DNA from: Dipteronia dyeriana
Lineage: Eukaryota; Streptophyta; Magnoliopsida; Sapindales; Sapindaceae
Direction: 5' to 3'
DNA length: 64,000 nt
NCBI GenBank assembly: GCA_032871835.1
Contig: CM065295.1
Coordinates: 82,205,819 to 82,269,818 of the forward strand
Position numbers and translations under genes: made by a program. Of this stretch, positions 61,332 to 64,000 are shown piece after piece. Numbering within the stretch: the stretch's first letter is position 1; every line of letters starts with the position of its first letter. The notes beneath the pieces were generated by a model. That model was not told where the DNA came from and made no database searches. It was given only the letters and a program-made list of their open reading frames with translations.

Positions 61332-61568
61332 TTTGGAAATAAGGGTATTTTTGGAATTGAGTTGTGGGATAGAGGGTTATTTTTGGAAAGAAAATGTGTT
61401 AATGGAATGGAATGGGCATTCTATTGGTTTTCCAATGGAATGCTCATTCCACCAAAATGGTGGAATCCCCATTCCAATGGAATGCTCATTCCATTGGAAT
61501 TTAACAAATCAAACAAATGGAATGAATTTCTATTCTATCCATTCCATTCCACCCAACCAAACACCACC
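59769..61568. mobile_element. Tourist-like MITE expanded to 1.8 kb by AT-rich repeats
   Basis: Ends GGTGGCGTTTGGTTACC and (inverted) GGTGGTGTTTGGTTGGG are flanked by TAA (59766-59768 and 61569-61571). Subterminal GGAATGAGAATTGGAATGG-type words face similar words at the right end. The interior 59970-61330 is almost pure A/T, with a long unit (about 240-300 bp, containing AATTATATAATGTG and GGATAATAATAATAAAATAT) repeated near 60245, 60548, 60790 and, degenerately, 61055 and 61150. Confidence 0.85.
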
Positions 61569-61574
61569 TAATGT

Positions 61575-61860
61575 GATGTATGGTTGGGTGGAATGTAATG
61601 GAATTGAATGGAACAACTAATTGTAATATTTATTATTATTATATATATATTATAAATACCTTAATTTCTATCCCACGACTCAATTCCAAAAATACCTTAA
61701 TTTCCAAAAATAATATATATATTATAAATATCATACTAATAATAATATTTATTATTATTATATATATATATTATTATTGCATATAATATATTATATAATA
61801 TATTATATTATTTATACTATTATTGCATATAATATATTATATTATATTATTTATATTAAA
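61575..61860. mobile_element. Inverted partial copy of the adjacent MITE
   Basis: TGGTTGGGTGGAATG and then CCTTAATTTCTATCCCACGACTC-like sequence (61665-61720) are the reverse complement of 61345-61375 and neighbouring AT sequence. A truncated relative of the 59769 element lies back to back with it. It breaks the LTR that follows. Confidence 0.6.
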
Positions 61861-61861
61861 T

Positions 61862-62481
61862 ACGACTCGAGTAAGAACTTGATGCTTATTTCACATGGAT
61901 TAAGTCATTAAATACGTGAAGATATCCATCAGGAAGGAATCCCAAATAAAATGGAACATTAAGTTAGAAGAGTCCCCAATCAGGAAATAACTTGATTTAT
62001 TTACGAAGACTACATTCTTATAAGCAAACAGGTCCAAATTGAACTACACTACTAGAATCCCATTCGATTTTCATAAGAGACTCCGAAACAGGAAAGAAGA
62101 CAAATCATCCTCAAGCAAGTAACTGAATCACAATTAAATAAAAAGATCTTGTATTACTTGTACAAAGCAGATTAGGGTTCTATAAGCATATAAATAGACC
62201 CATAATCTGGCTCCAAAAGATATAGGCAATATAACATACAGCAATCATAGCACATACAGAGAGAAAAAAGAGAGATCGAGAGCTTGTAAACATCATATTC
62301 TTATAGTGGATTTTGGCTTGGTTGATCCTTCAACCACCAGTGGACGTTTCTCCGGTCGTCAGAGTTTTACCACGTAAAACTTGTCTTCGTTACTCTCTCT
62401 GAATCTCTTTCTCTTTGAGTCAATAGCCGAAATCCAATCCTTGTTGGCTTTTCTGACATAATCCAGAAATCGACGTCAACA
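61862..62481 (+). mobile_element. 5' LTR (truncated) of a Ty3/gypsy-type retrotransposon
   Basis: Related to 42183-43087 but lacking that copy's first 300 or so bases. TATA region CATATAAATAGACCCATAAT at about 62186-62206. It ends AATCGACGTCAACA at 62481, followed by the primer-binding-like TTGGCGCTAGAAAAAGGGG and then gag. Confidence 0.8.
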
Positions 62482-62527
62482 ATTGGCGCTAGAAAAAGGG
62501 GTTGAACCTCCGAACTTGTTAAAAGCG

Positions 62528-64000
62528 ATGGCAGAAAGCAGAAGTAGTTCAGGGAATGGCCAAAAATCACCAGGCGATTTCCATGTTGGCAATACGTCAC
62601 AAGATCCTGCAGCAAACATAAAAAACCAGCCTACGCACCTGGTGGGGATCCAACAAGTTCCTCCAACCAACAGAGATCTTACGCTGCGTTTTCAAGAGGC
62701 CTTACAGCAATTGGTGACGGACTCAGCAAGGGAATGGATTGATCTACTGGCTACAGGAGCACATACTCCCAATATTCCACCAGTAAGGCTCTGTTCGATG
62801 GTGGTTGGGCTAGGAATAACTATGCCAGAAACCAGAAGAAACTCTTCCCCAATCAACCCGGCTGAACAGAAAACACTTGAAGAGGAACATCACCAGAGGC
62901 TGGACCACAAACAAACAGTACGTGCCAGACATCGTAAATACGACCGGCGCAGAGGTCGGTCATCATCAGAAGACAGTGATCAACACCATCGCAAACGTTA
63001 TCATGGAGTCACACGAGAGGACTGGCATCAGAGTGAAGAGTCTGAGGAAAGACTGACGATAACCCAACGGTTTAACCGTCGGGGAAGTACGATGGGGGAC
63101 AGAGATGTCATGATCCAGAGCCTAACTCGAGAAGTTGAGAATAACAGACGACAAATGGAGGCACTGGTCAGACGTTATGGCTGTAACGATCTATCCAACG
63201 ATGACTCTGACAGTCCATTCACCAAGGAGATTTTGCGGACCCCTTTCCCAGAAAGATTCAATATGCCGCATGTGGAGCAATTCAAAAAAGATACAGATCC
63301 AAAGGAGCACGTTAGACGCTATAAAAGTGCCATGGCTCAATATGCCCCCAGTGACCCCTATTGTGTCTCAACTTTCCGCAAACACTGGGGGACACAGGGT
63401 CAATATGGTTCTGAAGACTACCCCCGGCGAGCATCGAAAATTTCAGCGAGTTGAGCAGGAGCTTCTCAAGGCAATTCCTGAGCAATGTTCACAGGAAGAA
63501 GTCGGTGGCCTACCTCTCTCAAATAAAGCAGGGGAAGGACGAGTCATTAAAAAAGTACTTGGGCCGGTTCGGCCAAGCAATATCAGAAATTTGCAGTGCT
63601 AATGATGAAGCAGTTATTGCTGCCTTCACCAATAACTTGCAGAATGGACGACTATCCTTTGATTTGAGAAGAGCACGACTGACTAGGTATGCCGACATGA
63701 TGGATATGGCAGGAGAATACGCTATGGCCGAGGAAGAAGAGTTAGCTACAGGAGGAAGCTATATGAATTGAGGAAAGCCCGAACAGAAAAATACAGAATC
63801 CAAGGGGCAGAATCAAAAGGAAAAATGGAAAGGGAACAACAAGGAGATAAACAAGGATGGGGGTAATGGGCTCAACGCCGAACGGTCCACAGAGAAATAC
63901 CGAGGCAGATATACCAATTACACCCCTCTTCGGAAAAAACAAGAAGAAATTTTAGCCATCTTGGAAGAGAAGAATATGGTGCAAGAGTCGCGGCGACAAT
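62528..64000 (+). pseudogene. Retrotransposon gag region, frame-broken, running off the window
   Basis: The first open segment (62528-63454) has an Arg/Ser/His-rich N-terminal region, then the start of a retrotransposon gag domain (about 63230-63370, FPERFNMPHVEQF). A net indel around 63370-63450 moves the rest of the domain into another frame (63451-63771, FLSNVHRKK, KQGKDESLKKYLGRFGQA). A TGA at 63769-63771 then interrupts it, with gag-like Lys-rich sequence continuing to the window end. Both breaks make this copy non-functional. Lineage beyond Ty3/gypsy type is not assigned. Confidence 0.85.

Overview
This is plant nuclear DNA. It is AT-rich, with small exons in long GT-AG introns and many MITEs and LTR fragments. 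The three intron-rich genes assembled here all match plant families: a CBL-type calcium sensor, a RING+PHD nuclear protein and a GH37 trehalase. A DVL/ROTUNDIFOLIA-like micropeptide and a nuclear tRNA-Gly point the same way. The exon pattern and proteins suggest a eudicot; the species cannot be told from the sequence.

Layout. 1-4.9 kb: an eight-exon CBL8-like calcineurin B-like gene on the minus strand, with a probable 5' UTR intron carrying a MITE. 5.2-13.7 kb: a divergently transcribed 14-coding-exon gene for a RING+PHD protein (type of Arabidopsis At4g10930); a 282-bp inverted repeat brackets its first coding exon. 14.7-41.0 kb: a tandem trehalase array, all on the minus strand, with three intact 11-exon genes and two decayed copies in the order gene, pseudogene, gene, pseudogene, gene. 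The last four lie in two nearly identical 8.9-9.2 kb tandem units whose junctions share the 4-bp word AAGG. MITEs, a MULE-like element, an LTR remnant and a LINE fragment separate the first trehalase gene from the duplicated block.

41-64 kb is mostly transposon territory: a solo LTR, a Tourist-like MITE, a hAT-like MITE built of GGAACCG words, LTR fragments, and an inverted-repeat-bounded segment that appears to carry an exon copied from a CHY zinc-finger/RING E3 ligase. There is also an 1.8-kb MITE swollen by AT-rich repeats, and at the right edge an LTR plus a broken Ty3/gypsy-type gag. Embedded here are a 47-codon DVL/RTFL micropeptide gene (49575-49718), a 74-aa conserved-looking small protein (52000-52224, minus) and a tRNA-Gly(CCC) gene (58670-58740).

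How the genes relate. CBL proteins carry Ca2+ signals to CIPK kinases, trehalase splits trehalose to glucose at the cell surface, and the RING+PHD protein is probably a chromatin or RNA polymerase II associated factor. Nothing in the sequence ties them into one pathway. The main story is gene-family turnover: local duplication, decay of one copy, re-duplication of the gene/pseudogene pair, and later divergence in promoters, C-termini and 3' UTRs. All exon boundaries were read by eye from splice sites, reading phase and family resemblance; no alignment or database search was run.
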